Assembly: GCF_039655875.1 (NCBI RefSeq)
Contig: NZ_JBBYXK010000007.1
Span: 62,001-126,000 of the forward strand
DNA from: Emcibacter sp. SYSU 3D8
GTDB taxonomy: Bacteria; Pseudomonadota; Alphaproteobacteria; SMXS01
Reading direction: 5' to 3'
DNA: 64,000 nucleotides
Positions within the stretch are counted from its first letter, which is position 1. The number at the start of each line of letters is the position of its first letter. Of the stretch, positions 19,664 to 26,957 are shown in pieces. The translations under genes were made by a program, and so were the position numbers. Below the pieces are notes generated by a model. The model made no database searches. It was not told where the DNA came from and saw only the letters and a list, made by a program, of their open reading frames with translations.

Positions 19664-19697
19664 CCATTGCAGCCCAGCATCTGCGGGGCTGCAATGG
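19664..19697. other. 12-bp perfect inverted repeat downstream of fmdB
   Basis: CCATTGCAGCCC (19664-19675) and GGGCTGCAATGG (19686-19697) form a perfect 12-bp stem with a 10-base loop. No T-tract follows on either side, so it could be a factor-dependent terminator, an mRNA 3' barrier for the fmd operon, or a protein site. Confidence 0.5.
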
Positions 19698-19724
19698 TTG
19701 GTCCAAAGTGAGGCGAAGGGGTCA

Positions 19725-19746
19725 GGCGCGGGCCACGGCCCGCGCC
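19725..19746 (-). terminator. Possible terminator hairpin of the amide operon
   Basis: GGCGCGGGCC (19725-19734) and GGCCCGCGCC (19737-19746) are perfectly complementary around an AC centre, a very stable GC stem 110 bases beyond the fmdB stop. No U-run follows on the minus strand, so termination would have to be weak or Rho-assisted. Confidence 0.4.
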
Positions 19747-19856
19747 TTCCCGTCACGAGCAGCGGCGCCGGATGACGCCACCAACCGGTTCCGGACCGGG
19801 AGGTCTGGCCCGGAGTTGGCTTCTCGTGCAGCCCGGCGCCCAGGCCGGATGAGATG

Positions 19857-20207
19857 CTAGTGCGAGATCATCCAGGGCCTGGCCGAAGGGAAGGTCTTGC
19901 TGCCATCGGCAGTATAGACGGCGCGGCTGGGCTTCTTGTTGCTGGCGCAGCAAGAACAACCCGGTCCGTGCCCGCCCGCGTTTCGCGATGCCTTGGTCGA
20001 GAAATCAGGGCTGTGGGCGGCCTTTTCGTTGGTGGCGTGGGCCGTTCGGGCACCCGCGTCCATCATGGCCATACGCGGTGCCGTCAGGATCACACGGGGC
20101 GCGGTCGTGCCACAGCCGGGGCAATCGGACGGCTCGGCGCTTTCGGCCATGGGCCGGAAGCGCTCGAAGGGGCCGCAGTCAGGACAGATATAGCCGTAGG
20201 TTGGCAT
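19857..20207 (-). CDS. fmdB: FmdB family zinc-ribbon protein
   Basis: A 116-aa protein starting MPTYGYICPDCG. The N-terminal zinc ribbon has two CxxC knuckles (CPDCGPFERF and CPGCGTTAP), the hallmark of FmdB proteins, which were first found with formamidase and are thought to be regulatory. A C-terminal stretch contains a second Cys cluster (CSCCASN). It starts ten bases after fmdA and is last in the operon. The upstream part of its open frame lies in fmdA and is not used. Confidence 0.85.
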   Translation of the reverse strand: MPTYGYICPDCGPFERFRPMAESAEPSDCPGCGTTAPRVILTAPRMAMMDAGARTAHATNEKAAHSPDFSTKASRNAGGHGPGCSCCASNKKPSRAVYTADGSKTFPSARPWMISH

Positions 20208-20217
20208 CGGTGTCTCC

Positions 20218-21447
20218 TCACAGGTCCTTGGCCAGCGGCACGTCGATGCCCTTGGTGTCGAAGATCGTCGGTCCGTCGGCGCCCGGCTGGATGCTGAACT
20301 CGAATATCTCCGTGGGCAGCCAAAGGGTGGCACAGGCATTCGGGATGTCGACGACGCCCGATATGTGTCCCTGGACCGGCGCCGTGCCGAGAATGGCGTA
20401 GGCCTGAGCGCCCGAATAGCCGAACTTCTTCAGATACTCGATGGCATTCAGGCATGCCTGGCGATAGGCGATGTGCACATCCAGATAGTGCTGCTTGCCA
20501 CCCTCATCGACCGAAATGCCTTCGAAGATCAGATAGTCGTTGTAGGTCGGCGTAATCGGGCTGGGTTTGAAGATCGGGTTCTTAACGCCGTACTTGGCCA
20601 TGCCCCCCTTGATCAGGCTGACCTTCAGATGGATCCAGCCTGCCATCTCGATGGCGCCGCAGAAGGTGATCTCGCCATCACCCTGGCTGAAGTGCAGGTC
20701 GCCCATGGAAAGCCCGCCACCATCCACATAGACAGGAAAGAACACCTTCGCGCCGCGCGACAGGTCCTTGATGTCGCAATTGCCGCCATGCTCGCGGGGG
20801 GGCACAGTCCGGGCGCCCTCGGCCGCGGCGGATTTGGCTGCGTCACCCTGCATGCGGCCCATATGGGCGGTCGGCCCATAGGGCAGCGTGGCCAGCGCCG
20901 GCACCCGGTCGGGATCGGTATTGTAGAGTTCGGCCTCGCGCGTATTCCAGGTGTTCAGCATTTCCTTCGACGGCAGGCAGCCGATCAGGCCAGGATGGAT
21001 CAGCCCGGCGAAGTTCACGCCCGGAATGTGCCGCGAGCTGGTGAACATGCCCTTGATATCCCAGATCGACTTCTGCGCCTCGGGGAAATGCTCGGTGAGG
21101 AACCCGCCGCCGTTCTTCTTCGAGAAGAATCCGTTGAAGCCCCACAGGCTATCCGAGAACGCGCCGATATCCAGGAAGTCGACGACCAGCAGATCACCCG
21201 GCTCGGCTCCCTTCACCCCAATGGGACCTGACAGGAAATGCACCTGCGACAGGTCGACGTCGCGCACGTCGGACGCGTCGTCGTCGTTCTTGATCTGTCC
21301 GCCGGTCCAATCGACGCATTCCACGATGAAGTCATCCCCAGGCCTCACCCACGCGACCATGGGAATGTCGGGATGCCAGCGATTGTGAATCATGTCGTTG
21401 TCGTAGGCGGACTGGCTCAGGTCCACTTTGATGAGTGTGTCGGTCAT
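20218..21447 (-). CDS. fmdA: Formamidase/acetamidase FmdA
   Basis: Amidohydrolase of the FmdA/AmdA family converting formamide or other short amides to ammonia and the acid; 409 aa, full length. It has the family start TLIKVDLSQSAYDNDMIHNRWHPDIP and the conserved blocks GPIGVKGAEPGDLLVVD, PREHGGNCDIKDLSRG and GGLSMGDLHFSQGDGE. It is a cytoplasmic protein without a signal peptide. It is encoded after a dedicated ABC importer, so it probably acts on imported amide. Confidence 0.95.
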   Translation of the reverse strand: MTDTLIKVDLSQSAYDNDMIHNRWHPDIPMVAWVRPGDDFIVECVDWTGGQIKNDDDASDVRDVDLSQVHFLSGPIGVKGAEPGDLLVVDFLDIGAFSDSLWGFNGFFSKKNGGGFLTEHFPEAQKSIWDIKGMFTSSRHIPGVNFAGLIHPGLIGCLPSKEMLNTWNTREAELYNTDPDRVPALATLPYGPTAHMGRMQGDAAKSAAAEGARTVPPREHGGNCDIKDLSRGAKVFFPVYVDGGGLSMGDLHFSQGDGEITFCGAIEMAGWIHLKVSLIKGGMAKYGVKNPIFKPSPITPTYNDYLIFEGISVDEGGKQHYLDVHIAYRQACLNAIEYLKKFGYSGAQAYAILGTAPVQGHISGVVDIPNACATLWLPTEIFEFSIQPGADGPTIFDTKGIDVPLAKDL

Positions 21448-21501
21448 TTTCGGTGACTCCTTGACTGGTTATTTCGGCGTTGCTTGGCTTGTTTCTTGAC
21501 G

Positions 21502-22191
21502 TCAGACAGACAGGAAGCTGGCGACCTTGGCTTCGTCGACCTCGCTGCGCAGGTTTTCGTGGACGATCTCGCCGTTCTCCATCACCAGCACCCGGTCGGC
21601 GATGTCGAGTGCGAAGCTGAGCACCTGTTCGGAGACGACGATGGACAGCCCCCGTTCATCGCGGATTCGCTTCAGGGTGCGGCCCATCTCGCGGATGATC
21701 GACGGCTGGATGCCTTCGGTGGGCTCGTCGAGCAGCAGCACCTTGGGCTTGGAGGCGAGCGCCCGCGCGATGGCGAGTTGCTGCTGTTGGCCGCCGGACA
21801 GATTGCCGCCGCGGCGCTTCTTCATCTCAAGCAGCACAGGGAACAGTTCGTAGATGTCGCCCGGCACCTTGCTCTCGCCGGTGACTGTCAGGCCCACCTC
21901 CACGTTCTCTTGTACTGTCATCGTGGAGAAAATCATCCGGCCCTGCGGCACGTAGGCGATGCCGTTGGCAACCCGCTGGTGGCTCTTCATACCGGTGATA
22001 TTGGTGTCATCGATGGTGACCATGCCGCTCTTGGTCGGGACAATTCCCATCAGGGATTTCATCAGCGTGGTCTTGCCCATGCCGTTGCGGCCCATGATGG
22101 CGATGATCTCGTTGGGCTTGACCGCAAAGTCGAGGCCGTGAAGCACCTCGCTCTCGCCATAGGCCACGTGGAGTTCGGATACGTTGAGCAT
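21502..22191 (-). CDS. urtE: Urt-type ABC transporter ATP-binding protein UrtE (second system)
   Basis: LivF-like ATPase, 229 aa, with Walker A MGRNGMGKTTLMKSL, signature LSGGQQQQLAIARAL and Walker B LLLDEPTEGIQPSII. Highly similar in plan to the UrtE at 12.3-13.0 kb but clearly a paralogue. It lies between a second UrtD and fmdA, 54 bases upstream of fmdA. The context with formamidase suggests the substrate is a short-chain amide rather than (or as well as) urea. Confidence 0.92.
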   Translation of the reverse strand: MLNVSELHVAYGESEVLHGLDFAVKPNEIIAIMGRNGMGKTTLMKSLMGIVPTKSGMVTIDDTNITGMKSHQRVANGIAYVPQGRMIFSTMTVQENVEVGLTVTGESKVPGDIYELFPVLLEMKKRRGGNLSGGQQQQLAIARALASKPKVLLLDEPTEGIQPSIIREMGRTLKRIRDERGLSIVVSEQVLSFALDIADRVLVMENGEIVHENLRSEVDEAKVASFLSV

Positions 22192-22200
22192 GATTGCCTC

Positions 22201-22956
22201 CTAGTGGCCCAGATAGACGTCGACGACCTTGGGGTCGGCCTGCACCTTTTCCATGGTGCCCTGGGACAAGATCTTGCCCTGGTGCAAGACGATGACCTTG
22301 TCGGCGATGTCCTCGACGAACTTCATGTCGTGCTCGATGACGATCACTGATCGGTCCTTGATGATCCGGTTGAGCAGTTCCGCGGTCTTCTTGCGCTCGC
22401 TGACGCTCATGCCGGCGACCGGCTCGTCGAGCATCAGCAGATCAGGGTCCTGGATCAGCAGCATGCCGATCTCAAGCCACTGCTTCTGGCCGTGGCTGAG
22501 ATAGGCGGCCTTCAGGCCAAGGTGCTCGGACAGGAAGATTGTCTCGGCGATCTCGTCGACCCGCTCAATCACCTGCTGGTCCCGCTTGAACGCCAGCGCA
22601 CCCCAGACCGAGCGACCACGCGGGTACGAGATTTCCAGGTTTTCGAACACGGTCAAATCCTCGTAGATCGACGGCGTCTGGAACTTCCGGCCGACACCCG
22701 CATGAACGATGCGGTCCTCGCGCATGCTGGTCAGTTCCTTGCCCCGGAACCTGATGGATCCGGACGTGGCCTTGGTGCGGCCGCAGATCAGGTCGAGCAC
22801 CGTGGTCTTGCCAGCGCCGTTGGGGCCAATGATGACCCTGATCTCGTTCTCGTCGATGTAGAAGGACAGGTCATCGACTGCCTTGAACCCGTCGAACGAA
22901 ACGGTGAGGCCCTCGACGGCGAGAAGGAAGTCCTGTTGCGTGTGGGTTGCGTTCAT
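22201..22956 (-). CDS. urtD: Urt-type ABC transporter ATP-binding protein UrtD (second system)
   Basis: LivG-like ATPase, 251 aa, with Walker A IGPNGAGKTTVLDLI, LSHGQKQWLEIGMLL in the signature position and Walker B LLMLDEPVAGMSVSE. It begins 13 bases after the stop of the second permease gene and ends nine bases before the second urtE. It powers the amide/urea importer of the fmd operon. Confidence 0.92.
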   Translation of the reverse strand: MNATHTQQDFLLAVEGLTVSFDGFKAVDDLSFYIDENEIRVIIGPNGAGKTTVLDLICGRTKATSGSIRFRGKELTSMREDRIVHAGVGRKFQTPSIYEDLTVFENLEISYPRGRSVWGALAFKRDQQVIERVDEIAETIFLSEHLGLKAAYLSHGQKQWLEIGMLLIQDPDLLMLDEPVAGMSVSERKKTAELLNRIIKDRSVIVIEHDMKFVEDIADKVIVLHQGKILSQGTMEKVQADPKVVDVYLGH

Positions 22957-22969
22957 GGATGTTTTCCTC

Positions 22970-24214
22970 TCAGGACGCTGGCTTTTCGCTGAGCCCGGAC
23001 GGACCCAGGAAGGCTTCGCTCCGCACCGGCCGCTCGGTTGGAGCTGGAACGGCGGGCGACAGGACAGGCGGCGCGGACAGGACCGGCGGCACCGCGCCGT
23101 CAGGCGGATTGACTTTGGCGCGGGCTGCGAGCCTGCGCTGCTTCAGCTTTTCCGAGACGCTCTGAACGATACCGGCGAGACCGTTCGGGAAAGCCAGCAC
23201 GACGGCAATGAACAGACCGCCCATGGCGAGAAGCCAGAGTTCGGGAAAACTTTCCGACAGGGTGGTCTTGGCCCAGTTGACCAGCAGCGCACCGTAAACC
23301 GCACCCAGCAGCGACAGCCGCCCGCCGACGGCACAGAAGATCACCATTTCAATCGACGCAACGATGCCAACAAATGACGGCGACATGAAACCCACCTGCA
23401 GGGTGAACATGGCGCCGCCGATGGCGCACATGGCCGCACCGAAGCAGAAGATGAATATCTTGAAATTGGCGACGTCATAGCCCGAGAAGCGCACCCGGTC
23501 CTCCTTGTCGCGCATGGCAACCAGCAGACGTCCGAGCTTGGATTTGAGCACGAACTGGGAGACCACCAGGCAGGCAATGAGCAGGCCCGCGTTGACGAAG
23601 TACAGAATGACTTTGGCGCTGTCGGTACGGATGTCCCAGCCCAGCAGGGTGCGCAAATCGGTCATGCCGTTGACCCCGCCGGTATAGCCCTGCTGCCCGA
23701 TGATCAGCACGGTGAGGATGGCGGCAAATGCCTGCGTGATGATGGCGAAGTACACTCCGCCCACCCGCCGCTTGAACATGGCGACGCCGATGATGTAGGC
23801 GAACGCGGTGGGTACCAGGATGATCAGGAGCAGGGTCAGCGGGAACGAGTGGAAGGGCTCCCAGAAGCTGGGTAGCGCGGTGATCTGGTTCCAATCCATG
23901 AAGTCCGGGATACCGGGCGTGGACTGAATCTTGGTGTTCTCGACGCTCGAGGCCTCAAGCTTCAGGAACATGGCCATGCAATAGCCGCCAAGGCCGAAGA
24001 ACACGCCCTGGCCGAGACTGAGAATGCCGCCATAGCCCCAGCATAGAACCAGACCGACGGCGACGAAGGCGTAGGTCAGGTATTTGCCGACCAGGTTGAG
24101 GCGAAACACGTCGAGCGCCAGCGGAAACACCACCAGCAGGAGCGCTGCCAGGATGAGGAGCGAGAACAGCTCGTTGCGGGAATAGAGGGCAAAGCGTGAC
24201 TTGATCATCTGCAT
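22970..24214 (-). CDS. urtC: Urt-type ABC transporter permease UrtC (second system)
   Basis: LivM-like permease of 414 aa. It has WGYGGILSLGQGVFFGLGGY and the coupling loop MRDKEDRVRFSGYDVANFK. After the last helix it has an unusually long (~60 residue) Pro/Ala-rich cytoplasmic tail (VPPVLSAPPVLSPAVPAP), longer than that of the first UrtC. It begins four bases after the second urtB. Function as part of an amide importer is inferred from the adjacent formamidase gene. Confidence 0.92.
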   Translation of the reverse strand: MQMIKSRFALYSRNELFSLLILAALLLVVFPLALDVFRLNLVGKYLTYAFVAVGLVLCWGYGGILSLGQGVFFGLGGYCMAMFLKLEASSVENTKIQSTPGIPDFMDWNQITALPSFWEPFHSFPLTLLLIILVPTAFAYIIGVAMFKRRVGGVYFAIITQAFAAILTVLIIGQQGYTGGVNGMTDLRTLLGWDIRTDSAKVILYFVNAGLLIACLVVSQFVLKSKLGRLLVAMRDKEDRVRFSGYDVANFKIFIFCFGAAMCAIGGAMFTLQVGFMSPSFVGIVASIEMVIFCAVGGRLSLLGAVYGALLVNWAKTTLSESFPELWLLAMGGLFIAVVLAFPNGLAGIVQSVSEKLKQRRLAARAKVNPPDGAVPPVLSAPPVLSPAVPAPTERPVRSEAFLGPSGLSEKPAS

Positions 24215-24218
24215 GCCC

Positions 24219-25145
24219 CTACTTCCGCACTTTGAGCGAGAACAGACCCTGGGGACGCAGCATCAGGATGCCGACGATGGTCAACAGGGTAAACACCTTG
24301 GCCATGGAGCCCGACATGAAGAACTCCAGCGTCGACTGGGCCTGGCTGATGGTGAAAGCCGACGCGATAGTGCCCAGCAGGCTAGCCGCGCCGCCGAACA
24401 CCACGACGAGGAACGTGTCGACGATGTAGAGCTGGCCGGCGGTTGGCCCGGTGGAGCCGATCATGGTGAAGGCGCTGCCGGCGATGCCGGCGATGCCGCA
24501 GCCGATGCCGAAAGTCAGACGGTCGGTTCGCTCGGTGTTGATGCCGACGGCGCCGGCCATCACCCGGTTCTGCATTACCGCGCGCACCTGCTTGCCCCAC
24601 GAAGACCTGTACATCAGCAGGTAGACAACGAAGGTGATGGTGAGAGTCAGAACCATCACGAACACGCCGTTGATCGGCACTTCGATGGTCTCGCTGATGG
24701 GAAACGAGCCCATCAGGTAATCGGGCAGGCTCACGCCCACCTCGCGTGCGCCGAAAATGGAGCGGTAAAGCTGCTGGAGGATAAGGCTGAGGCCCCAGGT
24801 GGCGAGCAATGTATCGAGAGGTCGCTTGTAGAGATGGCGGATGATCGCCCACTCGACCAGCATGCCTAGGCCTCCGGACACCAGGAATGCCAGTATCATG
24901 GCCACAAAAAAGTATATCCCGAACAGGGCGGGTGCGTAGTTCTCGACCAGTTGCGAGCAGAGATAGGTGACGTAGGCGCCCAGGATCATGAACTCGCCAT
25001 GGGCCATGTTGATGACCCCCATCTGTCCGAAGATGATCGCGAGACCGAGGGCCATCAGAACGAACACCGAGAACAGGAGCAGGCCGGCGAAGCCTTGCAT
25101 GGCGAAGATCGAACCGAGTTCGCTCGCCGTGTAACCGTCAAACAT
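24219..25145 (-). CDS. urtB: Urt-type ABC transporter permease UrtB (second system, short form)
   Basis: LivH-like permease of 308 aa. The start MFDGYTASELGSIFAMQ at 25145 has GGAGGG seven bases upstream; the open frame extends to 25391 but that part is antisense to urtA and intergenic DNA. It contains FGQMGVINMAHGEFMILGAY. Unlike the UrtB at 14.9-16.6 kb it has no signal peptide or 220-residue HEAT-like extension, matching FmdE-type amide permeases more than urea UrtB. Confidence 0.92.
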   Translation of the reverse strand: MFDGYTASELGSIFAMQGFAGLLLFSVFVLMALGLAIIFGQMGVINMAHGEFMILGAYVTYLCSQLVENYAPALFGIYFFVAMILAFLVSGGLGMLVEWAIIRHLYKRPLDTLLATWGLSLILQQLYRSIFGAREVGVSLPDYLMGSFPISETIEVPINGVFVMVLTLTITFVVYLLMYRSSWGKQVRAVMQNRVMAGAVGINTERTDRLTFGIGCGIAGIAGSAFTMIGSTGPTAGQLYIVDTFLVVVFGGAASLLGTIASAFTISQAQSTLEFFMSGSMAKVFTLLTIVGILMLRPQGLFSLKVRK

Positions 25146-25252
25146 CGAGATACCCTCCGAGGGGGAAACCCGTCGCGCTGAACATGGCGAAGACCGGGCG
25201 GAAGCGGGATGGCGTGGACATGGTCCGGGATCTTTCGGAAACCTGAAGGGCT

Positions 25253-25284
25253 GCTGCCGGAGCTTCGGGGGAAGCCCCGGCAGC
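25253..25284 (-). other. Intercistronic hairpin between second urtA and urtB
   Basis: GCTGCCGG (25253-25260) pairs with CCGGCAGC (25277-25284), and the stem continues inward for five more pairs past one mismatch around a GGGG loop. It sits just after the binding-protein stop, as in the first urt operon, and lacks a clear T-run on the minus strand. It probably protects the 3' end of the binding-protein message. Confidence 0.6.
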
Positions 25285-25296
25285 GCAGCCCAGCGC

Positions 25297-26547
25297 CTAC
25301 TGGTAGCCCTTGGGGAACGGATCAGGCTCAACCAGGTCCTTGGTCTCGTAGACCAGCTTGTATTGGCCATCGAGTTGGGCCAGACCGACACGGGTCTTCG
25401 ACCAGAGGTGATGGTTGGGGTGAACCTTCACGTAGCCTTCCGGCGCGGTCTTCAGCTCGATGCCGGGCAACGACTTCTTGGTGGCGTCGACGTCGAAGCT
25501 GCCTGCCTTCTCGACCGCGGCTTTCCACAGCCACGGGCCCAGATAGGCCGCCTGGGTGACGTCGCCGATGACGATGTCCTTGCCCCACATTGCCTTGAAA
25601 GCCTTCACGAAGGCCTTGTTGTTGGGGTTATCCAGGCTCTGGAAGTACTTCATGACCGCATAGGCGCCGACGATGTTCTCACCGCCGATTCCCTGGATTT
25701 CGTCCTCGGTGACCGAGATGGTCAGGAGCAGCGGCTTTTCTTTGGTCATATCGATGCCGGCCGCCTTCAGCTGCTTGTAGAAGGCAACGTTGGAGCCGCC
25801 GACGACGATCGCGTAGATCACGTCGGGCTTTTTCAGCTTGATCTTGTTGATGACCGAGTTGAACTGGGTATGGCCAAGCGGATAGTAGTCTTCGCCCACC
25901 ACCTTCAAACCCAGCTTCTCGATGTGCTTGCGGGCGATCTTGTTGGAAGTCCGCGGCCAGATGTAGTCGGAGCCGAGCAGGTAGAAAGTCTTGGCCCCCT
26001 TGGTCTTGGCGACCCAGTCGATGCCGGCGATGATCTGCTGGGTAGCTTCCTGGCCGGTGTAAATGACATTCGGCGACTGCTCGAGACCTTCATAGAAGGT
26101 CGGGTAGTACAGCATGCCGTTGTATTGCTCGAATACCGGCAACACCGCCTTGCGCGAGGCCGAGGTCCAGCAGCCGAACACAGCGGCAACCTTGTCATTG
26201 ACCAGCAGTTTCTTGGCCTTTTCAGCAAAGGTCGGCCAGTCGGAGGCGCCGTCTTCCTGGATGAACTCGATCTTGCGGCCCAGCACCCCGCCCATGTCGT
26301 TGATCTGCTTGATCGCCAACTTTTCGGCCTGCACCGAACCGGTTTCCGAGATTGCCATGGTCCCGGTCACAGAGTGAAGAATGCCGACCTTCACGGTTGT
26401 GTCAGTGACCGCGAGTCCGGTGGTATTGGCCTTGTCCGCGGCATGGGCGGCTAGCGGCGCCAGCGCCACCGCCGCCAGCATGGCCGCTTTTGCGGTTCTG
26501 CGAAGCGCCGCGCCCAGGCTGCGGGGACTTCCTCTTTCCAATGTCAT
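25297..26547 (-). CDS. urtA: Urt-type ABC transporter substrate-binding protein (second system, FmdD-like)
   Basis: Periplasmic binding protein of 416 aa from the ATG at 26547 (MTLERGSPRSLGAALRRT), with GAGAGG just upstream; the frame runs open to 26928 without family similarity. A signal peptide ends near LAAHAADK. The mature part has VKVGILHSVTGTMAISETG, FGCWTSASRKAVLPVFEQ and LGSDYIWPRTSNKIARK, clearly the UrtA/FmdD family. It is first in the amide operon. Divergence from the first UrtA in the binding region suggests a different ligand, most simply formamide or acetamide. Confidence 0.93.
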   Translation of the reverse strand: MTLERGSPRSLGAALRRTAKAAMLAAVALAPLAAHAADKANTTGLAVTDTTVKVGILHSVTGTMAISETGSVQAEKLAIKQINDMGGVLGRKIEFIQEDGASDWPTFAEKAKKLLVNDKVAAVFGCWTSASRKAVLPVFEQYNGMLYYPTFYEGLEQSPNVIYTGQEATQQIIAGIDWVAKTKGAKTFYLLGSDYIWPRTSNKIARKHIEKLGLKVVGEDYYPLGHTQFNSVINKIKLKKPDVIYAIVVGGSNVAFYKQLKAAGIDMTKEKPLLLTISVTEDEIQGIGGENIVGAYAVMKYFQSLDNPNNKAFVKAFKAMWGKDIVIGDVTQAAYLGPWLWKAAVEKAGSFDVDATKKSLPGIELKTAPEGYVKVHPNHHLWSKTRVGLAQLDGQYKLVYETKDLVEPDPFPKGYQ

Positions 26548-26957
26548 GATGCCTCTCTTTATGAATCGTTGTTGGTGGTGCAAAGCCGGAATTCGGCCGG
26601 GGACACACCACAACGATCCCGACTTTTTGTGCGTCGCAGCAATACGTCGATATGCGTATGGCGATACGCGGTTCGGCTGGGTAGCGTCCGGATCAAGACA
26701 CGCCCTCACGGCCACATGGCCGCGGACTCCTTCGGGTCCGGGCATCTGACGTAAGCAACACAGCAGGCTAAGAAGGATCAGAACACGGCAGGCATGAATA
26801 AAGTCCGTATCCGGGGGCAGAGTTCGGAAAATTGGCCCCGAATTCGCCAACGGCCCGCAATGCGTTATTGCCGCTTGGAAAGCGCTTGCAAATGCGGTCC
26901 ATTTTGCAATGCACAAGACCTTCGACACTCATAAGTACCAGGAGCACGACCGAAGGC
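26548..26957. other. Divergent regulatory region between the amide operon and the sensor kinase
   Basis: This 410-bp region separates the second urtA (minus) from the hybrid kinase (plus) and must hold both promoters. It contains the 20-bp shared element (26627-26646) and, just beside it, an inverted repeat GCGTAT-GGCG-ATACGC (26654-26669). No convincing sigma-54 -24/-12 element was recognised on either strand. No gene is supported here. Confidence 0.6.
26627..26646 (-). promoter_or_regulatory. Candidate operator shared by the urea and amide operons, site 2
   Basis: TTGTGCGTCGCAGCAATACG on the plus strand, about 80 bases upstream of the second urtA start. It is identical to site 1 (19394-19413) in 19 of 20 positions. 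It lies in the divergent region, so the bound regulator could also control the kinase/regulator pair. Confidence 0.6.

Larger units (their letters stand above)
19270..19856. other. Intergenic region: promoter side of the porin-urt-ure operon and 3' side of fmdB
   Basis: This 587-bp gap holds no convincing gene. Its left part is the leader and promoter region of the minus-strand porin operon and contains the 20-bp element at 19394-19413. A distinctly AT-rich patch covers about 19499-19550, unlike the surrounding GC-rich DNA, and could be an activator or upstream promoter region. Its right part contains two strong inverted repeats (19664-19697 and 19725-19746) downstream of fmdB. Confidence 0.6.
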
